Source: DATAXI01 sp963756185
GTDB taxonomy: Bacteria; Verrucomicrobiota; Verrucomicrobiia; Chthoniobacterales; Chthoniobacteraceae
Direction: 5' to 3'
Assembly (NCBI GenBank): GCA_963756185.1
Contig: CAVWMS010000003.1
Span: 186,001-250,000, forward strand
Length of the DNA stretch: 64,000 bases
The notes beneath the pieces were generated by a model. The model did not search any database and was not told where the DNA came from. It saw nothing but the letters and a program-made list of their open reading frames with translations. Position numbers and translations under genes: made by a program. Every line of letters starts with the position of its first letter. Within the stretch, counting starts at the first letter, position 1. Positions 1-9,086 of the stretch are shown in pieces.

Positions 1-2462
1 CCATTGCCGGTCATCGGATCGTAGACGTAGCGGCCGGAGTCGGTGGTATTCCAGATATCGGTGCCGCTGGCCTCGACGGTGATGGACTGGCCGACATCGG
101 TGCTGCCGGAGACGGTGACGACGCCGATATCCGCGCTGGTCCACGGATCGGTTTCGGTGGTGACCACGAGGCCGGAATTGGGAACGAGCGAGGGATTCGA
201 CGAAGTGGCCGTGACCGTCAACGAGCCGGTCGTCTCCAATTCGCCCGAGGAAAATGTCACCGGGCCGGCGGCCAGATTTTCATCGGTGATGAGATTCGAG
301 ACGGTCGAGACGGTGGGCGGGGAGTAAACGGCATTGGCGGTGAAATCGAATCCCTGGGAAATCGAAGTGGTTCCGTTGGAGACGTTGACGGTAATGCGCG
401 ACGTGCCGCTGGTGCTTGCGGCTGGAGTGATGGTCAGGGTGCGCGCCGATGTGCCGCTGCCGCTGACGACGAGGCCGCTCTGCGGCACGAAGCTCGGATT
501 CGACGAAGTGGCTGTGACTTGCAGCGACGCCGGAGCCGTGCCGCCGAGATAGCCCAGGTTAAACGACTGCGCAGCGCTTTGATTCTGGACGACGATGATA
601 TCCGGAAGCGTATTGACCGTGACGGTGAAGGGGAAACTGTCGATCCATTTGCTGCTGCTGCCGTCCACCCCCACCGAGTAAGGCGCGGTGCCGGTTACAA
701 GAACGGGATAGGAACCGCTCGGGGTCGAGGTGCTGGTGGTAAGGACGAAGCCGGATGTGCCGCTCGCGGTAACGGACGTGGGAGTGAATGCGCCGGTGGC
801 TCCCGCGGGGAGGTAGGAGGCTCCGAATCCAACCGTATTGGCAAAGCTGCCAATCGGACTGACGTTCAAATTGGCAAAGGCGCTGGTGCCGGCAAGGACG
901 TTTTCGACATCGGCAGTACCGGTCAGCGCAAAGATCGAATACCCGATATTGCCGACAGCGGCGGGGCCGAGCCGCTCCTTTAATTGCTCGAGGTAAAGGC
1001 TGTTGGGAGAGACGGTTGTGCCGGAGGCATCGACGACACCGGGGTCGCTGTCAGGGGTGTCGTTGGTGGCGTGGCCGCCGATCCACCAATTGTAGTAATT
1101 GGGCAGGACCGGGCACTCGACATCGTACGTGCCGCAGGTGCAATTGTAGAAGGTGCTGAAGCCGGCGCCCCAACCATTCGAGCCGCCGGTGATGATGGTG
1201 ATGTGGACGTCGTCGATATCGCCAAATTCATTGTCCGTAAGGAGGCTGACGGCCCAAAAACGGTGCGGGCCGCCGTCGAAATCGGTGCCCGTGGCGCAAC
1301 AATCGAGAAAGACGTTGGGACCCATGGCGTGGTCGCCGGTCTGGCACTCGTGCTCGAAGCCGCTGATGCCATTCAGCCGCTGGAAGAGCAGCATCTCCCC
1401 CTGAATCTGGAACGCGGCGGGGCGGGCGGAGCCATTGTTGATGCCATTGCTGTAAGTGCAATCCTGGGCCGTACACCACTTCGCGCCCGAGTTGTAATTC
1501 GAGTCAACGGCCACTCCGTACCCGCTGAAGGCCATATTGCTGCACCAACAGTTTCTGCATGAGCCGAAAAGCACGCCGGTGGCGCCAAATTCGTAGGTGG
1601 GATTACTGGTTCCCCCGCCCTGAAGGGAATCCATGACCATGTTCTGGACGCCGCATTGCTGGATGCGGCTGTCCGTGTAGACATAGACCTCGCCCGAAGT
1701 GTATTGCGAATCGATGGGAACCGGCAGCGGGATGTCAACCGTGATCTGGGTCCCGCTGATGGCGGTGATGGTGCGCTCGGCGTCGTTTGAGCCGTTGCTC
1801 GGTGTCCAAAAGTCTTCCATGCCGATGGCGTCAATCCAACTCTGCGTCCAGGGGCGGTGCACGACGATGGCGCTGCCGACCGAGAGGCCGCTGGTGCTGG
1901 CGACGTGAAAGGAAGTCGCGCCGAGCGGGACATAGGAATCGGTAATGGCGGTCGAACCGGTATAGGAAATGCCGCCCGAGCTGATGGTAATGTGGGTGCT
2001 GGGTGTGCCGGTGAAGACGAGGACGGAGGCGGCCGCGCCGGTGGTGCCCGAGCCCTCGAGGACGACGCCGTTTTTGCTCATGGTCAGCACGCCGAGCATA
2101 TCGTAAGTGCCGGAGTTGAGGAGGACCGCGCCCAGGTTGGTGCCTGTCAACTCGGACCCGACGGTGTTGATCGCGTTCTGGATCAGGGTCGTGTTGTCGC
2201 CGTTGGTGGCGCTGAGGGTGACCTTCACCGGTACACCGCTGGGCAGCGCGACGCCGCCCTCTTCGTAACCGGCATACGAATAATCGGGCAGATGATTGCC
2301 GAGGTTATCGGAGTAGTAAGTGAGGTGGCCGGTATCGTCGAAATGAACCCATGTCGACTGGCCGAAAGCGCAGCCCGCAAGCCCGAGGAACGCGAACAAG
2401 CATCTCAACAGGCATTTGGGAGGCGATTTCAACCGGCGTTTCCCAGTTGGATCGGTAATCAC
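1..2462 (-). CDS. Large secreted beta-helix / Ig-like repeat protein, 3' end outside window
   Basis: The minus strand is open from a GTG at 2462 to the left edge, about 820 residues with no stop. The N-terminus is basic, then hydrophobic, and contains FLGLAGCAFGQS; LAGC fits a lipobox, but cleavage after AFG by signal peptidase I is also possible. Residues ~60-400 are Gly/Asn/Ser/Thr-rich and resemble pectate-lyase-type beta-helix proteins (for example GVVLEGSGTTG). A Cys-rich stretch follows. The last ~250 residues hold at least two repeats sharing VTATSSNPS(F/L)VP and (S)GLVV, like Ig-fold tandem domains. It is probably an exported adhesin or polysaccharide-active protein; no catalytic residues can be assigned. 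GTG is chosen because no ATG precedes the signal peptide in frame. Confidence 0.7.
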   Translation of the reverse strand, partial: MITDPTGKRRLKSPPKCLLRCLFAFLGLAGCAFGQSTWVHFDDTGHLTYYSDNLGNHLPDYSYAGYEEGGVALPSGVPVKVTLSATNGDNTTLIQNAINTVGSELTGTNLGAVLLNSGTYDMLGVLTMSKNGVVLEGSGTTGAAASVLVFTGTPSTHITISSGGISYTGSTAITDSYVPLGATSFHVASTSGLSVGSAIVVHRPWTQSWIDAIGMEDFWTPSNGSNDAERTITAISGTQITVDIPLPVPIDSQYTSGEVYVYTDSRIQQCGVQNMVMDSLQGGGTSNPTYEFGATGVLFGSCRNCWCSNMAFSGYGVAVDSNYNSGAKWCTAQDCTYSNGINNGSARPAAFQIQGEMLLFQRLNGISGFEHECQTGDHAMGPNVFLDCCATGTDFDGGPHRFWAVSLLTDNEFGDIDDVHITIITGGSNGWGAGFSTFYNCTCGTYDVECPVLPNYYNWWIGGHATNDTPDSDPGVVDASGTTVSPNSLYLEQLKERLGPAAVGNIGYSIFALTGTADVENVLAGTSAFANLNVSPIGSFANTVGFGASYLPAGATGAFTPTSVTASGTSGFVLTTSTSTPSGSYPVLVTGTAPYSVGVDGSSSKWIDSFPFTVTVNTLPDIIVVQNQSAAQSFNLGYLGGTAPASLQVTATSSNPSFVPQSGLVVSGSGTSARTLTITPAASTSGTSRITVNVSNGTTSISQGFDFTANAVYSPPTVSTVSNLITDENLAAGPVTFSSGELETTGSLTVTATSSNPSLVPNSGLVVTTETDPWTSADIGVVTVSGSTDVGQSITVEASGTDIWNTTDSGRYVYDPMTGN

Positions 2463-2604
2463 GGGCGCGAAGGGAGTTTCAGTGATGTTCTCCTGCCACC
2501 GCCACTCTGCAAGTACATTCAGACGCTTTCCAGGTCGCGAGCGTTCTTCTTCCCTCGCCCATCCTTCCTCCCTCATACTTCCCCCCCTTGTCCATTCTCC
2601 ACCC

Positions 2605-3465
2605 ATGACCGGCAACCCGTGGTACCGGCTCGACACCTTCCGCGCCGCGCGGCGGCTCGCGGGGATGCTGCCACGCGACATGGCCCAGGAACTGGCCGGC
2701 GCCATCGGGCGCGCCGGGTTCGATTTCGCCCGCACCGGGCGCGAGGCCGCGCGCGAAAACCTCGCCCGCATCACCGGTCTGCGCGACCTGATGCTCGACG
2801 ATTTGTGCCGCGAGAATTTCGACCGTTTCGTGCGGACGCTGTCCGATTACTTTTACTGCTCGCTCGCCGCGCCGGAGCAAATCCGCGCGCTGGTGGATGA
2901 GTGGCAGGGCTTCGAGCACATCGTCGCGGCCCGCAAGCGGGGCAAAGGCGGCATCTTCATCACGGCCCACCTGGGCAACTGGGAACTGGGGGGCATCCTG
3001 CTCGCCCTCGAAGGCGTCCCATTGACCGTGGTCACCCTCGAGGAACCGGCCTCCGGCCTCACCGAATGGCGCGAAGCCCACCGCAAGCGCCTCGGCATCA
3101 AAACCGTTTCCGTGGGCGCCGACCCATTCTCGTTCGTCGCCCTGGTTTCGGCCCTGCGGCGCAACGAATTCGTCGCCATGCTGGTCGACCGCCCCTACGG
3201 TGGCTCGGCCGTGCCGGTCCGGTTTTTCGGGGCGGAAACCTCCTTTTCCTCCGGGCCCACCCTCCTCTGGCAGCACACGGGGGCCGATGTCATTCCCGCA
3301 TTTGTTTTACAAAAACCGGGGGGCCGCTACGTTTCCCTCCTTGCCCCGCCCGTGCCCATGGACGCGGACGGGGTGGCGAACGCACAGCGGATCGCGTCGG
3401 TCTTTGAGGCCGTCGTGCGCCGCAATCCAGAACAATGGTTTAATTACGTGTCCATTTGGAAATGA
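2605..3465 (+). CDS. Lysophospholipid / lipid A acyltransferase, HtrB/LpxL family
   Basis: The 286-residue protein fits the family that transfers acyl chains to lipid A precursors at the inner-membrane face. The family HX4(D/E) catalytic motif is seen as HLGNWE (His122, Glu127), and a later block (LVDRPYGGSAVPVRFFG) matches the conserved substrate-site region. There is no strong N-terminal membrane helix, so it may be a soluble or peripheral variant. An in-frame start 63 codons upstream exists, but that extension reads through the promoter region of the divergent gene, so ATG 2605 is preferred. Its stop overlaps the next start (ATGA at 3462-3465), so it is translationally coupled to the lolA-like gene, a sensible envelope-biogenesis pair. 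Substrate is not certain. Confidence 0.85.
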   Translation: MTGNPWYRLDTFRAARRLAGMLPRDMAQELAGAIGRAGFDFARTGREAARENLARITGLRDLMLDDLCRENFDRFVRTLSDYFYCSLAAPEQIRALVDEWQGFEHIVAARKRGKGGIFITAHLGNWELGGILLALEGVPLTVVTLEEPASGLTEWREAHRKRLGIKTVSVGADPFSFVALVSALRRNEFVAMLVDRPYGGSAVPVRFFGAETSFSSGPTLLWQHTGADVIPAFVLQKPGGRYVSLLAPPVPMDADGVANAQRIASVFEAVVRRNPEQWFNYVSIWK

Positions 3466-4155
3466 CGAGACCTCACACGCCCCGCCTCCAGATCCTCCTT
3501 CTCGCGCTGCTGCTGCTCGCCCTACCCGTCGCAAACCGTGCCGTGCACGCGGCGGAGTTGAGCCCGGAGGAGCGGGCCGCGCTCCTCCTGCAATTGCGCG
3601 AACTCCACGCGAAACAACCCGATTTCCAGGCCACCTTCACCGAGGTACGCACCTCGCACCTTCTCAACAAGCCGGTCGTCAGCGAAGGCTCGTCTATTTC
3701 AGCGCCCCGAACAAATTCCGCCGCGATGTCCGCACGCCCAACCCCAGCATCACCGTCAGCGACGGCCATACCATGTGGATTTACTATCCCGCTTTCCAGG
3801 AAGTCGAAGTCTACACGCTGGGCGAACGGTCGCTCTTCGACGAATCGCTGGCCGCGCTCACAGCCGGCCTGAATTTCGAGCACATCGACGAATTCTACAA
3901 TTTCGACGCGTACCGCGAGGCGTCCGGCTACCGCCTTGAATTGACGCCGAAAAAGCCGTCGCTGCGCCGCGTGGTCGAGCATCTGTCGCTCTTTCTGAGC
4001 GAGGATTACATGCCCACGCGCACGGAAATCACCTGCCGCAAAGCGACCACCTTTCGACCGTCTATCACAACGCCAGCCGCCAGCCGATCCCGGCCTCGAT
4101 GTTCGAGTTCAATTCGCCGCCGGGCACGCAGGAGACGCATCCGATGGGCAAGTAG
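3462..4155 (+). CDS. lolA: LolA-like outer-membrane lipoprotein carrier, with two apparent 1-base deletions
   Basis: Three reading frames join into one LolA-like protein: a signal peptide (LLLALLLLALPVANRAVHAA), a helical segment and beta-strand-rich sequence with a typical carrier pattern (VYFSAPNKFRRDV, MWIYYPAFQEVEVY), ending MFEFNSPPGTQETHPMGK. The frame moves near 3690 (after VVSEG) and near 4032 (after PTRTEIT); adding one base at each place restores the protein, for example EIT-x-PQSDHLSTVYHN. LolA proteins shuttle lipoproteins across the periplasm. The start overlaps the upstream acyltransferase stop. The last ~47 bp overlap the 3' end of the convergent alkyltransferase gene. It may be a degraded gene, but the intact coding sequence on both sides of each shift favours consensus error. 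Confidence 0.7.
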
Positions 4156-4996
4156 CCCGCTCGAGGCCAAGCAGGACGCGCTTCCTCGCCTCGCCCCACC
4201 GGTAGCCGCCAATCGCCCCCGTGCCCCTCAGCACCCGGTGGCACGGGATCAAATAAGCCACCGCGTTTGCCCCGATGGCCGATGCCACCGCCCGCGTAGC
4301 CGAGGGCCTGCCAATCCACGCCGCGACATCCCCATAGCTGGCAGCCGCTCCCGGTGGGATGGCCAGCAGCGCCCGCCATACCTGCACCTGGAAGGGCGTC
4401 CCGCGAAACAGCACGGAGAGCCTCTCGCGCGTCCGCCCAAGCATCCGCCCGGCCACTTCCCGCGCAATCGGGGCTGTTGCCCCCTGATCCCGCTCGATTT
4501 GCGCCCGCGGCCACTCTGCCCGCAACTGCGCCTCGCCGCCGCTTTCGAGGAACCGGATCGCACACACCCCTCGTTCCGTCGTCGCGATCAGCGCCTTCCC
4601 CACCGGCGTCGCGTGCATGCCCCATCGCACGGTCACCCCCTCGCCCCCGCGCCGGAATTCGCCCGGAGTCATCGCCTCGAGCGAGAGGAACAAGTCGTGC
4701 AACCGCCCCGGCCCGGAGAGCCCCGCTTCGAGCGATGCCTCGAGCACCGGACGCGATGCCCGCAGCAGCGCTTTCGCATAGCCCAGCGTCGCCACTTGCA
4801 GAAAATCCTTTGGCGTCACGCCCGCCCAACGATGGAACAGCCGCTGGCAATGAAAAACGCTCAGCCCCAGGTGCCGCGCCACTTCTTCCAGCGACGGCTG
4901 CTCGAGCGCGTTCTTGTCCAGGTAGCGGATCGCCTTTTCGATCCGGCAATAATCGGCGGAAGACCGCGCGGCATCCGCGGGGCGCATCGTTGTCAT
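4109..4996 (-). CDS. AraC-type DNA-binding / O6-alkylguanine-DNA alkyltransferase fusion (Ada-like)
   Basis: The protein is 295 residues from ATG 4996. Residues ~15-115 form an AraC/XylS helix-turn-helix pair (LEEVARHLGLSVFHCQRLFHRWAGVTPKDF), and ~125-285 form a methylguanine methyltransferase domain. The alkyl-accepting cysteine lies in PCHRV (Cys252), with the expected downstream GAIGGYRWG. The N-terminal zinc-binding phosphotriester-repair module of classical Ada, which triggers its activator function, is absent. So it most resembles the AraC-Ogt arrangement rather than full Ada. It probably repairs O6-alkylguanine and may regulate genes. A longer start at 5071 is possible but adds a poorly conserved basic stretch. 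Confidence 0.88.
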   Translation of the reverse strand: MTTMRPADAARSSADYCRIEKAIRYLDKNALEQPSLEEVARHLGLSVFHCQRLFHRWAGVTPKDFLQVATLGYAKALLRASRPVLEASLEAGLSGPGRLHDLFLSLEAMTPGEFRRGGEGVTVRWGMHATPVGKALIATTERGVCAIRFLESGGEAQLRAEWPRAQIERDQGATAPIAREVAGRMLGRTRERLSVLFRGTPFQVQVWRALLAIPPGAAASYGDVAAWIGRPSATRAVASAIGANAVAYLIPCHRVLRGTGAIGGYRWGEARKRVLLGLERATCPSDASPACPAAN

Positions 4997-5042
4997 GGCG
5001 CTTATCTTCCCTCCTTTCCCGCAACATCCCACCCGATTCTTG

Positions 5043-6350
5043 CTACCGGCCGAAATCCCACGCCAGCGCATACACCTCGCGCCCCGACACCATTCCCGGG
5101 CTGCCTGGCGCCCCGCCGATTTTCACCACTTCGATCTCATAGGTGCCCGCCGCCAGGCCGGTCACCCACACATGCTGCACATTGTCCACCGCGCTGATGC
5201 TCGAGCCGAGCAGGTTTCCATTCGAATCGTAGACGTACAACTCCAGCCGGTTGATTCCACCCGCACCGAATCCCTTCTCCCATGCCACGGTCGCGATGAG
5301 CGCGCCGGCGGCGCTCGTCGTAATGCGGTAATGGTTGACCCCCGCCCGCGTGGCATCGCTCACGATCGAGCGGTAATCCCAGCCACGCTGCGCGTCGATT
5401 ACCGCTCCGCCGGCCAGCGGCGGATGCCCCGTCTTTGAAAGCCCCGATGCAATCGGCCCGTGACGGTCCCCGGTCAATTCCTCGTACGAATTGTACACAT
5501 TCAAAATGCCCGCGCCGTAGATGTGGTCGAGCGGCGCGGTCGTTGAATTCGTCCACCCTTGCGGTTTCACCGCGCCGCTCAGCAGCAGCGCCTTCACCGT
5601 TCGCGCATCGATCGCCGCCGCGGCGTTGACTCCCTGCCTGCGCCCCGTCTCGATCAAAATGGCCGCCGCACCCGACACCAGCGGCGTGGAAAAACTGGTC
5701 GCCGACGCCGGCGCCGTGATGTCTGGTTTGCAGCGGCCATCCGCTGTCGGTCCGGTGCTCGACGCGCCTCCGTACGCCGCCACCCCCAGCCCATTATAGC
5801 AGTCCGCCGGCGACAGGATCGCTCCGCCGTCGCCCACCCCCGACGCCACCACCGTGCCGTACTCCGCGATGTAATCGTCATAGGCCTGGTCCTGCGCCGC
5901 GTTGTGCGGCCCGAACTCGAAACTTTGGTTGAAAACCCGCGACGCCACCGGCGCCTGCGCATCGATAACCGCTGGGACGAAATAGCGCTCCTCGTAATTG
6001 GCCACGTGCTGCAAACCCGGCGCCACCCCCGTGTCCAACCCATAAAGATCTTCCGCCACGGAGTCCGCGTGCGGCGACTCGCTTCCGACGCTGTTGGGAA
6101 ACTTGCTCGCACCCCCAAGTGTCGAGCGATACGCAAAGAGCTTCACCGGCTGCCCCGGCGATCCCGGGTTCACCTCGAATTCGAGCGGGCTGGGCGCCGT
6201 CTCGATCTGCGCCACGATCACCCCGGAGCCCGTCAATGTGGGGTCCAGCCCCAGCAACGCCGTCACGCCAATCGTATCCAGCGTGCCCTGCCCGCAAACG
6301 ACCCTGCCTCCCAGGCCCATCAGCGCGCAAAACAGCAGGACTCGATTCAT
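5043..6350 (-). CDS. Secreted subtilase-like (S8) protein with atypical catalytic triad
   Basis: The 435-residue protein starts with a signal peptide (MNRVLLFCALMGLGGRVVCG). It has the S8 layout: GSGVIVAQIE near residue 41, HADSVAEDLYG at His94, NQSF at Asn141 (oxyanion) and ATSFSTPLVSGAAA, with Ser219 in the nucleophile position. The place where S8 proteases have Asp (VAVIDTG) carries Glu50 in IET. The last ~100 residues (TSAAGALIATVAWEKG, LYVYDSNGNLLGSS) look like the pre-peptidase C-terminal beta-sandwich found in many bacterial exoproteases. Activity is uncertain because of the Asp-to-Glu change. It has no operon partner; the ilvE-like gene is divergent. Confidence 0.8.
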   Translation of the reverse strand: MNRVLLFCALMGLGGRVVCGQGTLDTIGVTALLGLDPTLTGSGVIVAQIETAPSPLEFEVNPGSPGQPVKLFAYRSTLGGASKFPNSVGSESPHADSVAEDLYGLDTGVAPGLQHVANYEERYFVPAVIDAQAPVASRVFNQSFEFGPHNAAQDQAYDDYIAEYGTVVASGVGDGGAILSPADCYNGLGVAAYGGASSTGPTADGRCKPDITAPASATSFSTPLVSGAAAILIETGRRQGVNAAAAIDARTVKALLLSGAVKPQGWTNSTTAPLDHIYGAGILNVYNSYEELTGDRHGPIASGLSKTGHPPLAGGAVIDAQRGWDYRSIVSDATRAGVNHYRITTSAAGALIATVAWEKGFGAGGINRLELYVYDSNGNLLGSSISAVDNVQHVWVTGLAAGTYEIEVVKIGGAPGSPGMVSGREVYALAWDFGR

Positions 6351-6488
6351 CGGTGAAAATGAGAGCAGTTTTCCAGCCGGGAACTCCTATCCAAAATAAA
6401 GTTTTTGCGACCCGCGGGAACCTTCCTCCCAAAGAACAAATACTTCCCGGCTGGCGCGAATCCTGATTTGCTGGAAATTGCTGTGCAA

Positions 6489-7358
6489 ATGAATATCTAC
6501 ATTGATGGCCTCTACCTTCCCGAGGCCGAGGCCAAAATCTCGGTCTTCGATCACGGCCTGCTCTACGGCGACGGTATTTTCGAGGGCATTCGGTTTTACA
6601 ATGGGCGCGTCTTTCGCCTCGAGGGACACCTGGACCGCCTTTGGGATTCGGCCCGGGCCATTTGCCTGAGCATCCCGCTTACGCGCGAGGAGATGACCGC
6701 GGCGCTGATCGAGACCGTGCGCAAGAACCAGCTCCGCGACGGTTACATCCGCCTGCTGGTCACCCGCGGGGTCGGCACCCTGGGGCTCAACCCGGAGACC
6801 TGCAAACGCCCCAGCGTCGTCATCATCGCCTCGAGCATCGCGCTTTACCCGGAGGAACTCTACAGGCGCGGCCTCGATGTCATCACCTGCGGCACGCGCC
6901 GCGTGTCGCCGGGCGCCCTCAGCCCGCAGGTCAAGTCGCTCAATTATCTCAACAACATCATGGGCAAAATCGAGGCCATCCAGGCCGGCGCCGGCGAGGG
7001 GCTGATGCTCAACGAGCAGGGCTACGTCGCGGAATGCACCGGCGACAATGTCTTCGTCCTCAAGCGCGGCGCGCTCTCAACTCCCCCCATCTCCGCCGGC
7101 GGCCTGCGCGGCATCACGCGCGAGGTGGTCATGGAAGTCGCCGCCGATTCCGGCATCTCCGTGCGTGAGGAGAACCTGACCCGGTATGACATTTACACCG
7201 CCGACGAGTGTTTTCTTACCGGCACGGCGGCGGAGATCATTCCCGTCATTTCGCTGGACAAGCGCCGCATCGGCAACGGAGCGCCGGGCCCTGTCACGGG
7301 CCGCCTGATCGCACGGTACCGCGAGTTGACACAATCCTCCGGCACGCCAATTTATTAG
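6489..7358 (+). CDS. ilvE: Class IV (branched-chain) amino acid aminotransferase
   Basis: The 289-residue protein is a fold-type IV PLP enzyme of the BCAT/D-amino-acid transaminase/ADCL family. It starts MNIYIDG, has the DHGLLYGDGIFEGIR block at residues ~21-35, and the Schiff-base lysine in SPQVKSLNYLNNI (Lys149). The family's C-terminal LTGTAAEI block is present. Length and the DHGLLYGDGIFEG form favour branched-chain aminotransferase, giving Leu/Ile/Val from their keto acids, but D-alanine transaminase cannot be excluded by eye. An in-frame start 28 codons upstream is possible but is not family-like. A 71-nt gap leads to mcsA. Confidence 0.85.
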   Translation: MNIYIDGLYLPEAEAKISVFDHGLLYGDGIFEGIRFYNGRVFRLEGHLDRLWDSARAICLSIPLTREEMTAALIETVRKNQLRDGYIRLLVTRGVGTLGLNPETCKRPSVVIIASSIALYPEELYRRGLDVITCGTRRVSPGALSPQVKSLNYLNNIMGKIEAIQAGAGEGLMLNEQGYVAECTGDNVFVLKRGALSTPPISAGGLRGITREVVMEVAADSGISVREENLTRYDIYTADECFLTGTAAEIIPVISLDKRRIGNGAPGPVTGRLIARYRELTQSSGTPIY

Positions 7359-7429
7359 GTGAACCCTATGCCAAATTTCAACCGCCCGGCCTTGAACGGA
7401 GATTACCGGCCGCGGCTGGGGGGCATCCC

Positions 7430-7924
7430 ATGATTTGCGACGTCTGCAAGACCGCCGAGGCAAGCGTCTTTTTGACTGAAATCGTCGAAGGCAAGATGAA
7501 GAAGGTCAACCTGTGCGAGAGCTGCTCGAAAGCCAAAGGTGTGGACGATCCCACCGGGTTTGCCCTCGCCGACCTGCTGCTCGGCCTCGGCGCCGCGCAG
7601 GAGATCGAGCGCGGCGCCAGCTCCGCCCAGCGCTGCCCCGCGTGCGGCTTCAGCCAGGCTGATTTCAAGAAAACGGGCCGCCTCGGCTGCGCTCAATGCT
7701 ACGAGACGTTTGGCGAGGGGCTTACCTCGCTGCTCAAGGCCATGCACAAGGGCGTCCATCACACCGGCAAGGTTCCCTCGCGCATCTCCCGGCTGCTCGA
7801 GCGCGAGAACACCCTCAAGACCCTCCAGCGCGACCTCCAAAAGGCCGTCGCCGATGAAAATTATGAATCCGCGGCCCAAATCCGCGATCAACTCCGCCAA
7901 CTCGAAACCTCGACCGATGCGTAA
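7430..7924 (+). CDS. mcsA: McsA, zinc-binding activator of the arginine kinase McsB
   Basis: The 164-residue protein has four CXXC pairs (CDVC 3-6, CESC 29-32, CPAC 69-72, CAQC 87-90), as in McsA, and a C-terminal UVR motif (LQRDLQKAVADENYESAAQIRDQL split over ~133-157). In Firmicutes McsA activates McsB and links it to ClpC. It is followed directly by mcsB and then clpC, the same functional set. No ctsR gene precedes it, unlike the Bacillus operon. ATG 7430 is chosen because the first CXXC must begin at residue 3. Confidence 0.93.
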   Translation: MICDVCKTAEASVFLTEIVEGKMKKVNLCESCSKAKGVDDPTGFALADLLLGLGAAQEIERGASSAQRCPACGFSQADFKKTGRLGCAQCYETFGEGLTSLLKAMHKGVHHTGKVPSRISRLLERENTLKTLQRDLQKAVADENYESAAQIRDQLRQLETSTDA

Positions 7925-7925
7925 G

Positions 7926-7950
7926 GGGAAATTCGAAATTCGAAATTGAT
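7926..7950 (+). repeat. Heptad array a (ATTCGAA units) between mcsA and mcsB
   Basis: Two perfect ATTCGAA units and a partial third follow the mcsA stop and end about 10 nt before the mcsB start. It belongs to the window-wide family of 7-nt intergenic arrays. Confidence 0.85.
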
Positions 7951-7959
7951 CCCAAACCC

Positions 7960-9060
7960 ATGAAAATCGAGACGGTACTCGGACATCCCGGCGATTGGAT
8001 GCGCGGCGACGGGCCGCACAACCAGATCGTTTTCTCGAGCCGCGTCCGTCTCGCGCGGAACCTGCGCGGCCACGCCTTTCCCGGCTGGGCCAAAAAGGCC
8101 GAGCGCACGCAAATCCTCGAGCAGATCAAGCCGCGCGTCGATGAACTGCCCGAGATGCAGGACGCCTTCTCCGAGTACATGCAGGAGCTGACCGCCCTGG
8201 ACAAGCAGGTGCTCGTCGAGCGCCACCTCATTTCCCGCGAGCAGGCCGCGAAAAACACCGGCAGCGCCGTGGTCATCAACAGGAAGCAGACCCTCTCGAT
8301 CATGATTAACGAGGAGGATCACCTGCGGATGCAGGCCATCCGCAGCGGCCTGCAGCTCAAGAACGTCTTCAAGCTCCTGGACAAGGTGGACACCGCCCTC
8401 GAACAGAAGCTCGATTTCGCCTTTCACCCGCGCCTGGGCTACCTGACCGCCTGCCCGACCAACGTCGGCACCGGCATGCGCGCCTCGGCCATGGTCCACC
8501 TGCCCGCCCTGGTCCTCAACGATCAGATCAACCAGATCATCCAGGCCGTCAACAAGATCGGCCTGGCGGTCCGCGGCCTTTACGGCGAGGGCACCGAGGC
8601 CATGGGCAACCTCTTCCAGGTATCCAACCAGACCACCCTGGGCGAGAAGGAGGACGAGATCATCACCCGGCTCAACCAGGTCATCGAAAAGATCATCGAA
8701 CACGAGCAGAACGCCCGGCAGGTGCTGCTCCAGAAGCACCTGGGCAGGCTGCTGGACCAGATCGGGCGCGCCTTCGGGGTGCTGACCCACGCCTACTCGA
8801 TGACTTCCAAAGAAGCCCTGAATCTGCTCTCGTTCATGAAGCTGGGCGTCGATCTCGGCTTTTTCCCGGACGTCCACCGTGCCGTAATCGACGAGTTGTT
8901 CATGGAGACCCAGCCGGCGCACCTCCAGAAGAGCTCGCAGCAAAAGCTGCAAGTTGAAGAACGGGATGCGTTGCGCGCCGGAATCATCCGCGAGAAGTTG
9001 AAACAGTTCCCCGAGCCGGATATCGGAAAAAAATCGGAACCCGGCAACGGAACGGCTTGA
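7960..9060 (+). CDS. mcsB: McsB, protein arginine kinase
   Basis: The 366-residue protein is of the ATP:guanido phosphotransferase family. It has the nucleotide-binding arginine segment SSRVRLARN (residues 26-34), a central catalytic block (HPRLGYLTACPTNVGTGMRAS) and the following helical domain. McsB phosphorylates arginine residues on proteins, marking them for ClpC-ClpP. Length is usual for McsB. It sits between mcsA and the clpC locus, supporting the assignment over creatine or arginine kinase. The start follows a heptad array with no strong Shine-Dalgarno. Confidence 0.94.
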   Translation: MKIETVLGHPGDWMRGDGPHNQIVFSSRVRLARNLRGHAFPGWAKKAERTQILEQIKPRVDELPEMQDAFSEYMQELTALDKQVLVERHLISREQAAKNTGSAVVINRKQTLSIMINEEDHLRMQAIRSGLQLKNVFKLLDKVDTALEQKLDFAFHPRLGYLTACPTNVGTGMRASAMVHLPALVLNDQINQIIQAVNKIGLAVRGLYGEGTEAMGNLFQVSNQTTLGEKEDEIITRLNQVIEKIIEHEQNARQVLLQKHLGRLLDQIGRAFGVLTHAYSMTSKEALNLLSFMKLGVDLGFFPDVHRAVIDELFMETQPAHLQKSSQQKLQVEERDALRAGIIREKLKQFPEPDIGKKSEPGNGTA

Positions 9061-9086
9061 CGGCCCGGTAGTTTGCTTCCTGCCCG

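Noticed and set aside
1..2900. Several plus-strand open frames over 1-2900
   Set aside because: They are antisense to the continuous beta-helix protein, and their translations have no family features.
4065..5027. A 320-codon minus-strand frame overlapping the alkyltransferase gene
   Set aside because: Gly/Arg/Ala-rich low-complexity translation in a shadow frame of the clear AraC-Ogt gene; GC-rich DNA gives many such frames.
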